Assembly (NCBI GenBank): GCA_913056395.1
Contig: CAJXMG010000030.1
Coordinates: forward strand, 1-34,197
Length of the DNA: 34,197 bases
DNA from: an uncultured bacterium
Lineage (GTDB): Bacteria; Planctomycetota; UBA8108; UBA1146
Direction of reading: 5' to 3'
The notes beneath the pieces are model-generated. The model saw nothing but the letters and a program-made list of their open reading frames with translations, was not told the DNA's origin and did no database searches. This document shows, piece after piece, positions 19,401-27,250 of this stretch. Numbering within the stretch: position 1 is the first letter of the stretch; every line of letters begins with the position of its first letter. The translations under genes and the position numbers were made by a program.

Positions 19401-19956
19401 CATGCACAAGGAAGGGGCCGCATTCCGCAGCCTGATGAACAACTTCGCCATCTGTGTCTCCCTCGGTCTTCAGCACGGTGTGCCCCTCGAGGAGTTCGTG
19501 GAGGCCTTCACCTTCACCCGCTTCGAGCCGAATGGCATCGTCTCCGGAAACCGCAGCATCAAGATGGCGACCAGTGTTCTCGATTACATCTTCCGTGATC
19601 TCGCCATCAACTACCTTGGCCGTCATGATCTGGCTCAGGTTCAGGAGGATGACCTTCGCTCGAGCAGTCTGGGCAGCAGCCCGACGACTCCCGAGTTCAC
19701 CGACGAAGTCGAACAACCCGGCGGCAGTTTTGTCGGAATCCCTTCCGCAGCTTCCACCTCAAGGTTGGCAGAAAATGAAGGCGGCATGAAAAAGGCCGCC
19801 TCATCGACGGCAACGGAAGAACTTTCGGCAGAATCCATTTCCAGGGCCAAGGGTTACACCGGTGATCCATGCCCCGAATGCGGATCATTGACGATGGTTC
19901 GCAATGGCACCTGCCTCCGCTGTGACTCCTGTGGAGCGACCACCGGTTGTTCCTGA
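16468..19956 (+). CDS. nrdJ: Class II (adenosylcobalamin-dependent) ribonucleotide reductase
   Basis: An 1162-residue class II reductase that converts ribonucleotides to deoxyribonucleotides using adenosylcobalamin to make the thiyl radical, without oxygen. The active-site block is '[21 protein letters not shown]': N457, C459 (thiyl radical position) and E461, with redox partner C470. The other redox cysteine is C183 in 'PHACFIQSV'. '[20 protein letters not shown]' is the phosphate/substrate loop. The C-terminus is a four-Cys zinc ribbon ('CPECG' ... 'CLRCDSCG') with a final 'TGCS', as in long NrdJ proteins. The start is TTG 16468 with AGAGGA upstream; the following '[11 protein letters not shown]' matches the usual family N-terminus, and the ATG at 16501 would drop conserved residues. 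Preceded by a long structured region and closed by a strong terminator. Confidence 0.96.
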   Translation: MKIQRRFTTEGMSPYEGIPMTTRTSEIRNPDGTAIFHQDDIVVPENWSQVATDVLAQKYFRKAGVPQLDDSGQPKVDADGNSILGGETDCRQTFGRLAGCWTHWGFENNYFDSKEDARAFHDELCYMLANQMCAPNSPQWFNTGLHWAYGIDGPPQGHHYVDPASGELKKANSAYSRPQPHACFIQSVQDDLVNEGGIMDLWTREARLFKFGSGTGSNFSALRGEGERLSGGGKSSGLMSFLKIGDAAAGAIKSGGTTRRAAKMVCLDLDHPDIESFITWKTREEQKVAALVSGSRMCAKHLTAVLKSCRPNGEETANIDFKTNTVLAGAIQKAREVAVPEPAIMRVLQLADQGVTGIEFDEFDTGWESEAYATVSGQNANNSVRVPNAFFEALENDGQWDLISRTDGEIIKSVPARELWEEVSRAAWSCADPGVQFDTTINEWHTCPRDGRINASNPCSEYMFLDDTACNLASLNLVKFMKEDGSFNIEAFRHATRIWTMVLEISVLMASYPSADIARLSYEYRTLGLGYANLGTVLMRLGLPYDSEEGRAFCGAITAILTGQSYATSAEMAGELGPFPAYDRNRDSMLRVMRNHRGAAHDVKPEEYDGLSIFPTPIKENSCAPEMIQAARDCWDEAVSLGEKHGYRNAQSTVIAPTGTIGLVMDCDTTGIEPDFALVKFKKLAGGGYFKIINQSLPPALERLGYSEEQITAISKYAVGHGTLRGAPHIDHEALRTMGFDEASIAKVESALEGAFDLQYAFNDYLLGENFAEVNLGLTGDRLEMWKSNPLASLGFTKEQILAANEYVCGTMTIEGAPHLSDEHLAVFDCANRCGRKGERFIRSDAHVLMMAAAQPFISGAISKTINMPNEASIDDVRESYNLGWKSMLKAVALYRDGSKLSQPLSSWGEDFDEVELPEATNNMPENLEKVVYRYLARRRRLPHRRSGYTQKAIVGGHKVYIRTGEYEDGTLGEIFLDMHKEGAAFRSLMNNFAICVSLGLQHGVPLEEFVEAFTFTRFEPNGIVSGNRSIKMATSVLDYIFRDLAINYLGRHDLAQVQEDDLRSSSLGSSPTTPEFTDEVEQPGGSFVGIPSAASTSRLAENEGGMKKAASSTATEELSAESISRAKGYTGDPCPECGSLTMVRNGTCLRCDSCGATTGCS

Positions 19957-19996
19957 TCACGGTCACCGTGGTTTGACGACAGTTGTTGACCAGGAG

Positions 19997-20036
19997 GCGA
20001 GGGCGGTGAATCACACCGCCCTCGCTTCTTTTTATT
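19997..20036 (+). terminator. Rho-independent terminator after nrdJ
   Basis: A perfect 12-bp stem, GCGAGGGCGGTG (19997-20008) with CACCGCCCTCGC (20014-20025), closes a 5-nt loop AATCA and is followed by TTCTTTTTATT. This is a strong intrinsic terminator 40 nt after the nrdJ stop and 80 nt before dcd, so dcd probably has its own promoter. Confidence 0.92.
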
Positions 20037-20116
20037 CACAGTTTTGGATGGGGCGCAGGCTCCAGCACGGTTATCTTCAACAGTAGTTCAACGCTGTGGA
20101 AAGGTGAGGAGAAACG

Positions 20117-20698
20117 ATGAGTATCAAGTCCGATCGCTGGATTCGCCGCATGGCGACCGAGCATGAAATGATTTCCCCTTTCGCCCCCCAACAGGTTCGC
20201 GAAAGTGTTAATGAAACCGGAGAGGTCCAGCGAGCCATCTCGTACGGAGTCTCAAGCTACGGCTATGACCTCCGGGTAGCGGACGAGTTCAAGGTCTTCA
20301 CCAATGTCCATGGATCAGTGGTCGACCCGAAAAACTTCGACGACCGCTCCTTTGTCGACATCAAAACCGATTGCTGCATCATTCCTCCCAACTCATTTGC
20401 ACTCGCCCGCAGCATCGAATACTTCAAGATTCCCCGATCGGTCCTCACCGTGTGCCTGGGCAAATCGACCTACGCCCGCTGTGGAATTATCGTCAACGTG
20501 ACCCCCTTCGAACCTGAGTGGGAGGGACACGTCACCCTGGAAATTTCCAATACGACCCCACTCCCCGCACTGGTTTATGCCAATGAGGGATTGGCCCAGG
20601 TTCTCTTCTTTGAGAGCGATGAAGAGTGTGAGACCTCTTATGGCGACCGGGGTGGTAAGTATCAGGGACAAACGGGTATCAATCCCCCGCGCATGTAA
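20117..20698 (+). CDS. dcd: dCTP deaminase
   Basis: A 193-residue dUTPase-fold trimeric enzyme that deaminates dCTP to dUTP, feeding dTTP synthesis. Family motifs include '[14 protein letters not shown]', '[15 protein letters not shown]', '[17 protein letters not shown]' with the catalytic glutamate, and the C-terminal nucleotide-closing tail '[15 protein letters not shown]'. Length is normal for monofunctional Dcd (about 190). The last motif does not distinguish a mono- from a bifunctional dCTP deaminase/dUTPase. ATG 20117 has GTGAGGAGAAACG before it. It follows nrdJ in the same direction, a sensible functional pair, but a terminator separates the two. Confidence 0.95.
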   Translation: MSIKSDRWIRRMATEHEMISPFAPQQVRESVNETGEVQRAISYGVSSYGYDLRVADEFKVFTNVHGSVVDPKNFDDRSFVDIKTDCCIIPPNSFALARSIEYFKIPRSVLTVCLGKSTYARCGIIVNVTPFEPEWEGHVTLEISNTTPLPALVYANEGLAQVLFFESDEECETSYGDRGGKYQGQTGINPPRM

Positions 20699-20784
20699 TC
20701 CCCTGTAAAGGTCCGGATGGGTAGCCTCATCCTGAACCGAGGCTTACGATCGAAGGTGAAACCTGAACGATTCGGAGGTCTGAA

Positions 20785-21948
20785 GTGAGCACCCCAGAGG
20801 CTGAACAACGCTGGAATCAGGGCTTCGAGCCCTCCTGCAGCGATGCTGATTCCTGCAGTGATATCCTTCGCCGGGCCCAGGCTGGCGAGAGAATCTCTGT
20901 AGAGGACGCTCTCGCCCTGGCTCTCCACGCGGATGCTGAGGAATTGTTTGCGTGTGCCGATGCGATCCGGTCTAGGTTTCACCCCGACGACATCGTCACC
21001 TACGTGGTCGATCGCAATATTAACTACAGCAACATCTGTACATCCGTCTGTGCATTCTGTGCGTTTTACCGCAAGCCCGGAGATCCCGAGGGATACCTCC
21101 TCAGTCTCGACGAGATTCATGCGAAGGTCGATGAGACGATTTCACTGGGCGGTAGCGGAACCCTGATGCAGGGAGGATTGCATCCGGATCTTCCTCTCAG
21201 TTGGTACACGAACATGCTTCGCAGTATCAAAGAGCGTCATCCTGATTTTTACCTGCACTGTTTTTCTCCCACCGAGATTCATGCGCTCACTTCCGTTACC
21301 GGATTGCCCGCAGATGAAATTCTCCGGGAACTCAAATCTGCTGGACTCGACTCGATCCCGGGTGGAGGTGGTGAAATCCTTGTCGACGCCATTCGCAAAC
21401 GTCGCCGATCCTCCTGTGGAGCGGATGATTGGCTCGACATTTCTGCCCAGGCCCATGAAGCGGGCTTGCCGACAACCGCGACGATGATGATCGGTCTCGG
21501 TGAGACGGACTGGATGCGGGCAGAGCATCTCCAGAGGGTTCGGAACGTTCAGGATCAGACTGGAGGATTCATCTCCTTCATCCCGTGGACATTCCAACCA
21601 GATAACACCCCTCTCGGGAAGAAGATCACCGAAAGGGTTCCTGCGGAGGAATACGCTCGCTGGCTGGCAGTCTCACGCATCTTCCTCGACAACATCAAAA
21701 ACCTTCAGGTGTCATGGCTGACCGTGGGATTGGAAGAGGGAAGGCTGGGCCTGCAAAGAGGAGCCAATGATCTGGGATCAGTGATGATCGAGGAGAATGT
21801 CATCTCCGTGGCCGGCGCCAATCATCAGGCGACCGAGGATCTGTTGCGCACGACCATCGAAAAAGCAGGGTTCAAACCTGGGCTGCGAAATGCCGGTTAT
21901 CGTCGCCTCGAGGATCGACCGGTTCCCCAAGGGTCTGGAAGAGATTGA
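20785..21948 (+). CDS. mqnC: Cyclic dehypoxanthinyl futalosine synthase, radical SAM
   Basis: A 387-residue radical SAM enzyme of the futalosine route to menaquinone, converting dehypoxanthine futalosine to the cyclic form. The 4Fe-4S site is C85-x3-C89-x2-C92 in 'NICTSVCAFCAFYR', the spacing typical of MqnC/MqnE/CofG-type enzymes. Other family blocks are 'GGSGTLMQGGLHPDLPL', 'GLDSIPGGGGEILVD', 'ATMMIGLGETDWMRAEHL' and 'PWTFQPDNTPL'. The start is GTG 20785 with CGGAGG upstream. Other mqn genes are not in the window. The next gene begins 1 nt after the stop, suggesting translational coupling to the MEMO-like gene. Confidence 0.94.
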   Translation: MSTPEAEQRWNQGFEPSCSDADSCSDILRRAQAGERISVEDALALALHADAEELFACADAIRSRFHPDDIVTYVVDRNINYSNICTSVCAFCAFYRKPGDPEGYLLSLDEIHAKVDETISLGGSGTLMQGGLHPDLPLSWYTNMLRSIKERHPDFYLHCFSPTEIHALTSVTGLPADEILRELKSAGLDSIPGGGGEILVDAIRKRRRSSCGADDWLDISAQAHEAGLPTTATMMIGLGETDWMRAEHLQRVRNVQDQTGGFISFIPWTFQPDNTPLGKKITERVPAEEYARWLAVSRIFLDNIKNLQVSWLTVGLEEGRLGLQRGANDLGSVMIEENVISVAGANHQATEDLLRTTIEKAGFKPGLRNAGYRRLEDRPVPQGSGRD

Positions 21949-21949
21949 T

Positions 21950-22747
21950 TTGAACGATTACGCCCTCAATCCCCAGCTGAGCCGCGACGAGACCACAGAG
22001 GTCATCGAAGGATTGGTCACAGGGTGGAGTATTCCTGAAGAAATCCCCCAGGGGATCAACACCATCGTCGTGCCCGATTCGGAATGCCCGAACGGGGCAC
22101 GTTTTGGTGCAAGGGCCCTTCATACCCTGGTCCTCAGATCGAGACCGCGGACACTGGTCGTGATCTCTTCCGGTCCGGTTGAAAAACCGGTCATGCAATC
22201 GATGGGACAGGTAGAGACGGCTCTCGGATCCTGCTCCATCGACGAACGTCTCTCCGCAAGATTAGCGAATCGCATGGAATCGAATCTGGATATCGTTTCA
22301 GATTTGGATACTTCCGGATCCTCACTGCAAAGACTGACCCCACTTCTGTGTCAGGTCCTGGCCCCCGGTTGTCGATTTGTCCCGTGGATCCTTCCTGAAA
22401 AAATCGACGAGCCCCAATCCCTGATTGATCTCGGGACACAACTAGGCAAGGCCCTGACTGAAGAACAGGGAGCCTGCGTCGTGGCAGGACTTTCTCTTCC
22501 ACAGAGACATGCTTCTGCCCCGGAGACGGAAGTGACCGCTGACGCAACGATCCTGCGCCATATACTCGACCCCGATCCACACCTGTTTTTCGAATCTTCC
22601 CTTCAGGGAAAGCTGCGTAACATGGCTCCAATGCTGGTAGCGTTGGGCCAGGCAAAAGAACGGCACGGCCTCAAAGGTCATCTTCTGGAACATGGCGAAG
22701 TGGAATCCGCAGGTACCCATTGGGGTGCGGCCTCACTGGCCATTTGA
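21950..22747 (+). CDS. MEMO/AmmeMemoRadiSam-B-like protein lacking metal ligands
   Basis: A 265-residue protein whose overall pattern follows the MEMO family. 'MGQVETALGSCSIDERLSA' is like the WxTPLG...DEELA block, 'LQRLTPLLCQVLAPGC' is like EHSLExQLPFLQ, 'VVAGLSLPQRHA' is like the IASSDLSHY block, and 'MAPMLVALGQAKERHG' precedes a 'GTHWGAASLAI' end like SGDxxG..VVGYaa. The usual metal-binding residues are not kept: the PHAGY position reads 'VPDSECP', the second His is absent and the Cys of CG-P is lost. A redox or dioxygenase role is therefore doubtful. The TTG start at 21950, preceded by GGAAGAG, sits 1 nt after mqnC; ATG 21890, inside mqnC, is the alternative. Family assignment is by eye. 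Confidence 0.6.
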   Translation: MNDYALNPQLSRDETTEVIEGLVTGWSIPEEIPQGINTIVVPDSECPNGARFGARALHTLVLRSRPRTLVVISSGPVEKPVMQSMGQVETALGSCSIDERLSARLANRMESNLDIVSDLDTSGSSLQRLTPLLCQVLAPGCRFVPWILPEKIDEPQSLIDLGTQLGKALTEEQGACVVAGLSLPQRHASAPETEVTADATILRHILDPDPHLFFESSLQGKLRNMAPMLVALGQAKERHGLKGHLLEHGEVESAGTHWGAASLAI

Positions 22748-22782
22748 TGAGATTGCCTTAGATGAGATTGAAGGAGTAGACG

Positions 22783-23379
22783 ATGGGATCCATTGCAACC
22801 GGTGGCGGCGATAAAGGGGATACTGGCGTCTTCGGCTCCGGTCGCCTTCCCAAGAATCACTCACGTATCGAAGCCTATGGCAGTGTGGATGAGTTGAATT
22901 CCGAGATCGGTGTCATCATCGCTGCGGGAAATCCCCCCCACGCTTCCGGCGGGCACAACCTTCCCGAATCGATCCGCACCCAGTTGGAAAGGATCCAGTC
23001 CCTCCTCTTTGATCTGGGATCAGACCTGGCCCAACCCGGTTGTGGAAAAGAGGACGGCCCTTCCACTCGAATCGGTGATCAACATTCGAACCAACTCACC
23101 GACTGGATCCATGAGTGGGAATCGTCCCTGCCCGCACTCAAGAATTTCATCATTCCCGGTGGATCCCTGAATGCCGCCTTGCTTCACAGGGCACGGACCG
23201 TTTGCAGGCGCGCAGAACGCAAGACTGTCCAATTTTTGAAAGAAGCGGCAGAAGGTCACTCTGCAGTGGTTTTCCTCAACCGGCTCTCTGATCTTCTCTT
23301 TCTGCATGCCAGAGCCGCCAATCAGGCCGAGGGGATCCCGGATGTCCCCTGGATTGCCGATGAATCCTCCTCAGACTGA
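22783..23379 (+). CDS. PduO-type cob(I)alamin adenosyltransferase
   Basis: A 198-residue ATP:cobalamin adenosyltransferase that makes adenosylcobalamin from cob(I)alamin. N-terminal 'ATGGGDKGDTGVFG' is the ATP-binding TxTGDxGxT element, here with G in place of the usual R or T at some positions. 'RIEAYGSVDELNSEIG' and 'VFLNRLSDLLFLHARAAN' are the conserved cobalamin and ATP contact helices. 'CRRAERKTV' keeps the R-x2-R-x2-ER pattern. GAAGGAG lies 8 nt before ATG 22783. The product is the cofactor of the NrdJ reductase encoded 3 kb upstream, a plausible functional link. The gene follows the MEMO-like gene by 35 nt and converges on the CYTH gene. Confidence 0.92.
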   Translation: MGSIATGGGDKGDTGVFGSGRLPKNHSRIEAYGSVDELNSEIGVIIAAGNPPHASGGHNLPESIRTQLERIQSLLFDLGSDLAQPGCGKEDGPSTRIGDQHSNQLTDWIHEWESSLPALKNFIIPGGSLNAALLHRARTVCRRAERKTVQFLKEAAEGHSAVVFLNRLSDLLFLHARAANQAEGIPDVPWIADESSSD

Positions 23380-23408
23380 CGAGCAATCTGATTGATCACG
23401 TTTGGACC

Positions 23409-24032
23409 TCAGGACTCCCCTTCAGATTCCTCCAGAATTCTGAATAGCTGGCATGACTTGGATTCTTTGGCCTCGTGCCAGGAGATCTGCAAATCCCTGA
23501 GGATCCCGTCGATGACTTCTCTGGCCCCCCGTGGGTCGTCCGTCTCCACTTCCAACTCACGTCGAACCGTTCCGTCTGGGAAGACGGCTCGATCAAGTTC
23601 CACGACCCAACCCTGATCCAATTGGAAAGAGCGGCGAAAGTTTCGGATTCGCCCCCACTCTTCGAGAGTTGTCAGCGGCTCACCACAGATGGATTCCAGC
23701 TTTTCGAGACACTGCATTCCAAGAAGAGCACCGCTGAATTCTTTCGACTCAACCTGCTTGAGAGCTTGCGAAGTCAATGTCTCTGAGAACTCAGTGGCAG
23801 AAGAAACGCCAGCCTTGATCCCGCCAGCGATCTTGAGAGTGACTTCACTATTTCCATTCTCTATTCGGATTCGACAAAGGCAGCCGCGGGCTCGCAACTT
23901 CCCCTCGACATCGAGATAAATGTTCTGTTGATTCAACTGATTCAGGGAGCCTGGAAGTGACTTGGCCAACTTTTCGAGATCTGCATCGCTGCCAAGAAGA
24001 TACTTGAGTTCGACTTCCTCAAACTCCTTCAC
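23409..24032 (-). CDS. CYTH domain protein (triphosphate tunnel fold)
   Basis: A 207-residue CYTH/TTM-fold protein. The N-terminal ExExK signature is E6-V-E8-L-K10 in 'EEVELKYLL'. Tunnel strands follow: 'QNIYLDVEGKLRARGCLCRIR', 'EVTLKIAGG', 'RNFRRSFQLDQGWVVELDRA' and 'RRELEVETDD'. (Each is an alternating charged beta strand, and the first quoted item marks the Y-D...RIR pair.) Family members are inorganic triphosphatases, thiamine triphosphatases or class IV adenylate cyclases; sequence alone does not decide. The start is GTG 24032, which overlaps the NYN gene stop as GTGA, with AGAGGG just upstream. Last gene of the minus-strand run that begins with trxB or the TatD-like gene. Confidence 0.85.
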   Translation of the reverse strand: MKEFEEVELKYLLGSDADLEKLAKSLPGSLNQLNQQNIYLDVEGKLRARGCLCRIRIENGNSEVTLKIAGGIKAGVSSATEFSETLTSQALKQVESKEFSGALLGMQCLEKLESICGEPLTTLEEWGRIRNFRRSFQLDQGWVVELDRAVFPDGTVRRELEVETDDPRGAREVIDGILRDLQISWHEAKESKSCQLFRILEESEGES

Positions 24033-24535
24033 GATCCCTCTTCATCCGAAAATTGATCAAGCCAGTAATCGATCTGCTTCTTGCTTCTGGGCGGTGCGGG
24101 CTTTCCACCGGATTGCCCACCGGTTTTCCCGGACTTTTTGGTGCTTTTGGTGGAGAGTGTTCTCTGTCGAAAATTGGAACAGGAGCAGTGCTGGACATGC
24201 CCCCCCGGCAACCGCTTGCCGATATCCTTGAAATCATTGGTCACGACTTCAATGTGCTTTTGACTCTCTTCACGCTGGATCAGCAGGAGGATCAGGTCGT
24301 CTGCGGTACTGCCATGCTCGGCAACATGAACTTCAAGCTGGGGTCCAGAAGCCCCCGGAGGAATGGTTCCCGCCCCTGAGTCGAGACAGAGAACAAAGTG
24401 GTCTCCCCTCGCGGCAGCCCGATTCAGTTCATGACAGAGCAATTGAACCGCTGCGGGATAGCCGCTTTCCCCCATCCTTTGACGCAACTCCGGATCGGCA
24501 TGGATCAGATTGTTTCCGTCGATAATCCACTTCAT
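24029..24535 (-). CDS. YacP-like NYN domain ribonuclease
   Basis: A 168-residue NYN (PIN-like) domain protein. 'KWIIDGNNLIH' supplies the first acidic residue (D6) and the DGNN signature. 'FVLCLDSGAGTIP', 'GSTADDLILLLIQ' and 'IEVVTNDFKDIGKRL' place the other expected acidic residues. YacP-type NYN proteins are RNases, with Rae1 of Bacillus known to cut ribosome-bound mRNA. The C-terminal 45 residues are Lys/Ser/Gly-rich, a possible RNA-binding tail. The start ATG 24535 places 'MKWIIDGNN' at the N-terminus as in family members; a TTG at 24553 would overlap the previous stop and is possible. It sits between the Cys-rich gene and the CYTH gene. Confidence 0.82.
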   Translation of the reverse strand: MKWIIDGNNLIHADPELRQRMGESGYPAAVQLLCHELNRAAARGDHFVLCLDSGAGTIPPGASGPQLEVHVAEHGSTADDLILLLIQREESQKHIEVVTNDFKDIGKRLPGGHVQHCSCSNFRQRTLSTKSTKKSGKTGGQSGGKPAPPRSKKQIDYWLDQFSDEEGS

Positions 24536-24549
24536 GACCGGAACCGATC

Positions 24550-24858
24550 TCAATCGAAATCAAAGATGGAGGGGGGTTTTTTATCGGGATCGTCTTCCGC
24601 TTTTTTCAGGCCTTCTTCAAACAGCTGATCCAGTTTCTCACCACGCCCGTCTTCTTTGGCCAATTCCTTTTCAAACTTCTCTTGGGCTCTGGAAGGAGAG
24701 GAAATGGCATCTTTCACCGCGGACTCGAATGATTTGGTCTGACCATCCTCCCCCTTTGTGACCACATGGAAGATACGTCTGGCCCGGGGGTCGATGGTCA
24801 ATTTGCAATCACAGTGAGGACACTCGACTTCAAACAATCCGTCAGGGCGAGTCGACAT
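24550..24858 (-). CDS. Small Cys-rich, acidic hypothetical protein
   Basis: A 102-residue protein I cannot name. The N-terminus holds 'VECPHCDCKLTIDP' (C13, C16, C18), which looks like one knuckle of a zinc ribbon with no second knuckle, so metal binding would need dimerisation or a partner. The remainder is a charged helix ('KFEKELAKEDGRGEKLDQLF') and an acidic tail ending in 'IFDFD'. The start ATG 24858 has GGGGGAAG before it. It lies 9 nt after the folE stop and its own stop abuts the NYN gene, so it is part of one transcription unit. Proteins with this layout recur as short hypotheticals; no function is inferred. Confidence 0.8.
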   Translation of the reverse strand: MSTRPDGLFEVECPHCDCKLTIDPRARRIFHVVTKGEDGQTKSFESAVKDAISSPSRAQEKFEKELAKEDGRGEKLDQLFEEGLKKAEDDPDKKPPSIFDFD

Positions 24859-24867
24859 CGCTTCCCC

Positions 24868-25437
24868 CTATTTTCCGTAGATCAGATTCAGCACCTCATT
24901 GCGAGTCGCCTGATTTTCTCGCATGAGCCCCCTCATGGCAGAGGTGGTCATCACCCCTCCGGGTTTTTTGACTCCACGCATCGTCATGCAGGTGTGGGTT
25001 GCTTCAATCACAACGGTGACACCCTTGGGTTCCAACTGACTGGAGATCAGATCGGCGATCTGCTTGGTCAACCGCTCCTGCACCTGCGGTCTTTTTGCAA
25101 AGTGGTCGACAGCTCTTGCCAACTTGGAAAGGCCGACAATTTTATTTCCGGGAAGATAGGCGACATGTGCTTTTCCAGTGAAAGGCATCAGGTGGTGTTC
25201 GCACACTGAGACAAAGGGAATGTCTTTGAGGAGAACAATCTCATCGTAATCTTCACTGAATACGGTATTGAGAACCTGACTGCTGTCTTCTCTTAGCCCA
25301 GCAAAAATCTCCGCATACATTCTCGAGACCCGGTCAGGTGTATTGAGCAAACCTTCCCGTTTCGGGTCCTCACCCACTCCCTCGAGGATCAGTTTGACCC
25401 CTTCACGGATCTTCTCTGCATCAAAGTCATTGTCCAT
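24868..25437 (-). CDS. folE: GTP cyclohydrolase I
   Basis: A 189-residue type IA GTP cyclohydrolase that forms 7,8-dihydroneopterin triphosphate, the entry to folate, pterin and (via QueD) queuosine synthesis. Zinc ligands are C79 and H82 in '[10 protein letters not shown]', and C150 in '[10 protein letters not shown]'. '[20 protein letters not shown]' is the conserved substrate-pocket block, and '[13 protein letters not shown]' is present near the N-terminus. The length is the usual core without an N-terminal regulatory arm. ATG 25437 lies 2 nt before the upstream stop boundary, so translation is probably coupled to the TatD-like gene; TTG 25449 is a weaker alternative start. Confidence 0.96.
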   Translation of the reverse strand: MDNDFDAEKIREGVKLILEGVGEDPKREGLLNTPDRVSRMYAEIFAGLREDSSQVLNTVFSEDYDEIVLLKDIPFVSVCEHHLMPFTGKAHVAYLPGNKIVGLSKLARAVDHFAKRPQVQERLTKQIADLISSQLEPKGVTVVIEATHTCMTMRGVKKPGGVMTTSAMRGLMRENQATRNEVLNLIYGK

Positions 25438-25439
25438 TT

Positions 25440-26249
25440 TCAATCCCAACCCGGCTTCAAGTCCACCTTGCCTGATAGTGAGTAAAATTCGATCGGATTA
25501 TCCCAGACGATGGTTCGAATCGTTTCCTCCTTGAATCCCTGGCGCCTCATCGCCCAGATCGTCTTGGGCACACTGAGTGGATCTGAGGGGCCCCAGTCAC
25601 AGGAGGAGTTGACCAACATTTTTTCTGCGCCCTGCTCTTCGAAGATGGCAGTGGCCCTCTCGGGGCTGAGCTTGGTCACGGGGTAAACCGTATGCCCGCA
25701 CCAGAATCCATTGTCTTTGCTGACTTGGATGGTCTCTTCAGTGTTGTGGTCCATCAGTATCTTTGCGGGATCCAATTTCATTTCCTGGATCACCTTTATG
25801 GTCCTCTTCGTCCCCTCGAGTTTATTACGGTGCGGCGTGTGGATCATGACCGGGAGGTTGGCATCAAAAGCCATCTCCAACTGCTTTCGAAGGATGGTTT
25901 CTTCTTCATCCGTAATCAGGTCAAAACCAAGCTCACCGACAGCGACTACAGAGGGATGCTGGAACCAATCGGGCATCCGCTCGAGAACCTCATTGGCCAA
26001 CTCAGTGTTATTCGCCTCACGGGGATTTACACCAATCGTACAAAAGTGCTGAATGCCATATTCAGCCGCTCTTTGACGCTCAAAGTTGGTGATGTGATCG
26101 AAGTAGTCATAAAAAGTACCTGCAAACTTTCGGGGTTCTCCCAACCAGAATGAAGGTTCCGTAATTGCGACGATCCCTGCGACCGCCATTTTCTCGTAGT
26201 CATCGGTGATTCTTGAAATCATGTGACTGTGTGGGTCAAAGATACGCAT
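25440..26249 (-). CDS. TatD-family hydrolase of the EboB type
   Basis: A 269-residue metal-dependent amidohydrolase-fold protein. Metal motifs are '[10 protein letters not shown]' near the start, 'AVGELGFDL' (glutamate ligand), '[10 protein letters not shown]' (histidine), '[10 protein letters not shown]' (histidine) and '[14 protein letters not shown]' (aspartate). The whole sequence ('[18 protein letters not shown]', 'GVNPREANN') closely follows the EboB subgroup of TatD proteins from my memory of the eboABCDEF cluster, whose products help export or place secondary metabolites in the periplasm. No other ebo gene is in the window. The start ATG 26249 has AGAAGG upstream. The stop nearly meets folE, and trxB lies 77 nt upstream. 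Confidence 0.8.
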   Translation of the reverse strand: MRIFDPHSHMISRITDDYEKMAVAGIVAITEPSFWLGEPRKFAGTFYDYFDHITNFERQRAAEYGIQHFCTIGVNPREANNTELANEVLERMPDWFQHPSVVAVGELGFDLITDEEETILRKQLEMAFDANLPVMIHTPHRNKLEGTKRTIKVIQEMKLDPAKILMDHNTEETIQVSKDNGFWCGHTVYPVTKLSPERATAIFEEQGAEKMLVNSSCDWGPSDPLSVPKTIWAMRRQGFKEETIRTIVWDNPIEFYSLSGKVDLKPGWD

Positions 26250-26292
26250 GTTGTTACCTTCTCACTTCGGTATGTATCGACTCACGACCTGA

Positions 26293-26304
26293 ATAACCGG
26301 TTAT
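26293..26304. promoter_or_regulatory. 12-bp perfect palindrome between trxB and the TatD-like gene
   Basis: ATAACCGGTTAT is self-complementary and lies 44 nt upstream of the TatD-like start in the 77-nt gap. It could be an operator; there is no T-tract, so it is not a typical terminator. A 12-bp palindrome can arise by chance, so the evidence is weak. Confidence 0.25.
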
Positions 26305-26326
26305 CCACCTGTATCGGGTTTTCGAC

Positions 26327-27250
26327 TTATGACTCGTGGTGCTCCAACCAGCGCTCAGCATCGATCGCTGCAGCACAACCGCTACCTGCAGCTGTAATAG
26401 CCTGGCGGTAGGTAAAGTCCTGAACGTCACCACAGGCGAAAACCCCGTCCACGCTCGTGCGGGTCACCTCGGAAGTCTTGATGTATCCGTTGTCGTGAAG
26501 ATCCAACTGCCCTTCAAAAAGGGAAGTATTGGGAGTATGGCCAATCGCCACGAAGACCCCGCTCAATGGCAGGGTTGATTTGTCCCCGGACTCGAGGTTT
26601 TCAACCTCCACACCGCTGACCTTGCCATCCTCTTCAAGAACTTCGGTGATGGCGGAGTGCCACATGAATTCCACTTTGGGATTGTCGAATGCTTTTTGTT
26701 GCATGATTTTGGAAGCCCGCAGTTCTCCTCTGCGGTGAATGACGGTCACCTTGTCCGCAAACTTGGTCAGAAATACCGCTTCCTCCATGGCTGAGTCTCC
26801 CCCGCCAACGACAGCAATGTCTTTCCCCTTGAAGAAGAATCCATCACAGGTCGCACAGGTACTCACACCATGGCCCATCAGGCGGCTCTCAGATTCGAGG
26901 CCCAGCATCTTCGCACTGGCCCCAGTCGAAATGATCACCGTTTTGGCTTCGACTTCCTGAGTCGCAGATTTGATCTTGTACGGACGGCTGGAAAAATCGA
27001 CCTCGACAACATTCTCGTAGTGAACTTCTGCACCAAAGCGCTCCGCCTGCTTACGGAAATTTTCCATCAACTCCGGTCCCATGATCCCTTCCGGGAAGCC
27101 CGGGTAGTTTTCGACATCGGTCGTCAGCATCAACTGCCCGCCGCTGTTGGCTCCGGCGAATACCATCGGGTTCAACTGTGCTCTTCCGGTGTAAACTGCT
27201 GCAGTGTATCCAGCGGGACCAGATCCGATGATCACGACTTCGCGCACCAT
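26327..27250 (-). CDS. trxB: Thioredoxin-disulfide reductase
   Basis: A 307-residue low-molecular-weight thioredoxin reductase: FAD/NADPH flavoprotein that keeps thioredoxin reduced in the cytoplasm. The FAD motif 'GSGPAGYTAAVYTGRA' starts at residue 9. The redox-active pair is C132/C135 in 'STCATCDGFFF', and the NADPH motif 'VVGGGDSAMEEAVFL' follows. The C-terminal FAD element is 'GVFACGDVQDFTYRQAITAAGSG'-like (kept in short form here). The start ATG 27250 has AAGAGG upstream. Reduced thioredoxin can serve ribonucleotide reductases such as NrdJ, but the genes are 7 kb apart and in opposite orientation. Confidence 0.96.
   Translation of the reverse strand: MVREVVIIGSGPAGYTAAVYTGRAQLNPMVFAGANSGGQLMLTTDVENYPGFPEGIMGPELMENFRKQAERFGAEVHYENVVEVDFSSRPYKIKSATQEVEAKTVIISTGASAKMLGLESESRLMGHGVSTCATCDGFFFKGKDIAVVGGGDSAMEEAVFLTKFADKVTVIHRRGELRASKIMQQKAFDNPKVEFMWHSAITEVLEEDGKVSGVEVENLESGDKSTLPLSGVFVAIGHTPNTSLFEGQLDLHDNGYIKTSEVTRTSVDGVFACGDVQDFTYRQAITAAGSGCAAAIDAERWLEHHES

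Noticed and set aside
16876-19716. 946-residue open frame on the strand opposite nrdJ
   Set aside because: It is the mirror of a strongly coding gene with high GC at third positions; it shows no known domain, no RBS and an amino-acid pattern typical of an antisense frame.
20721-20746. AGCCTC/GAGGCT hairpin between dcd and mqnC as a terminator
   Set aside because: Only 6 bp with a 10-nt loop and no T-tract, so transcription may well continue into mqnC.
25440-26249. A full ebo (eboABCDEF) cluster
   Set aside because: Only the TatD-like gene fits; the TIM-barrel protein at 2283-3119 is 22 kb away and is not convincingly EboE.
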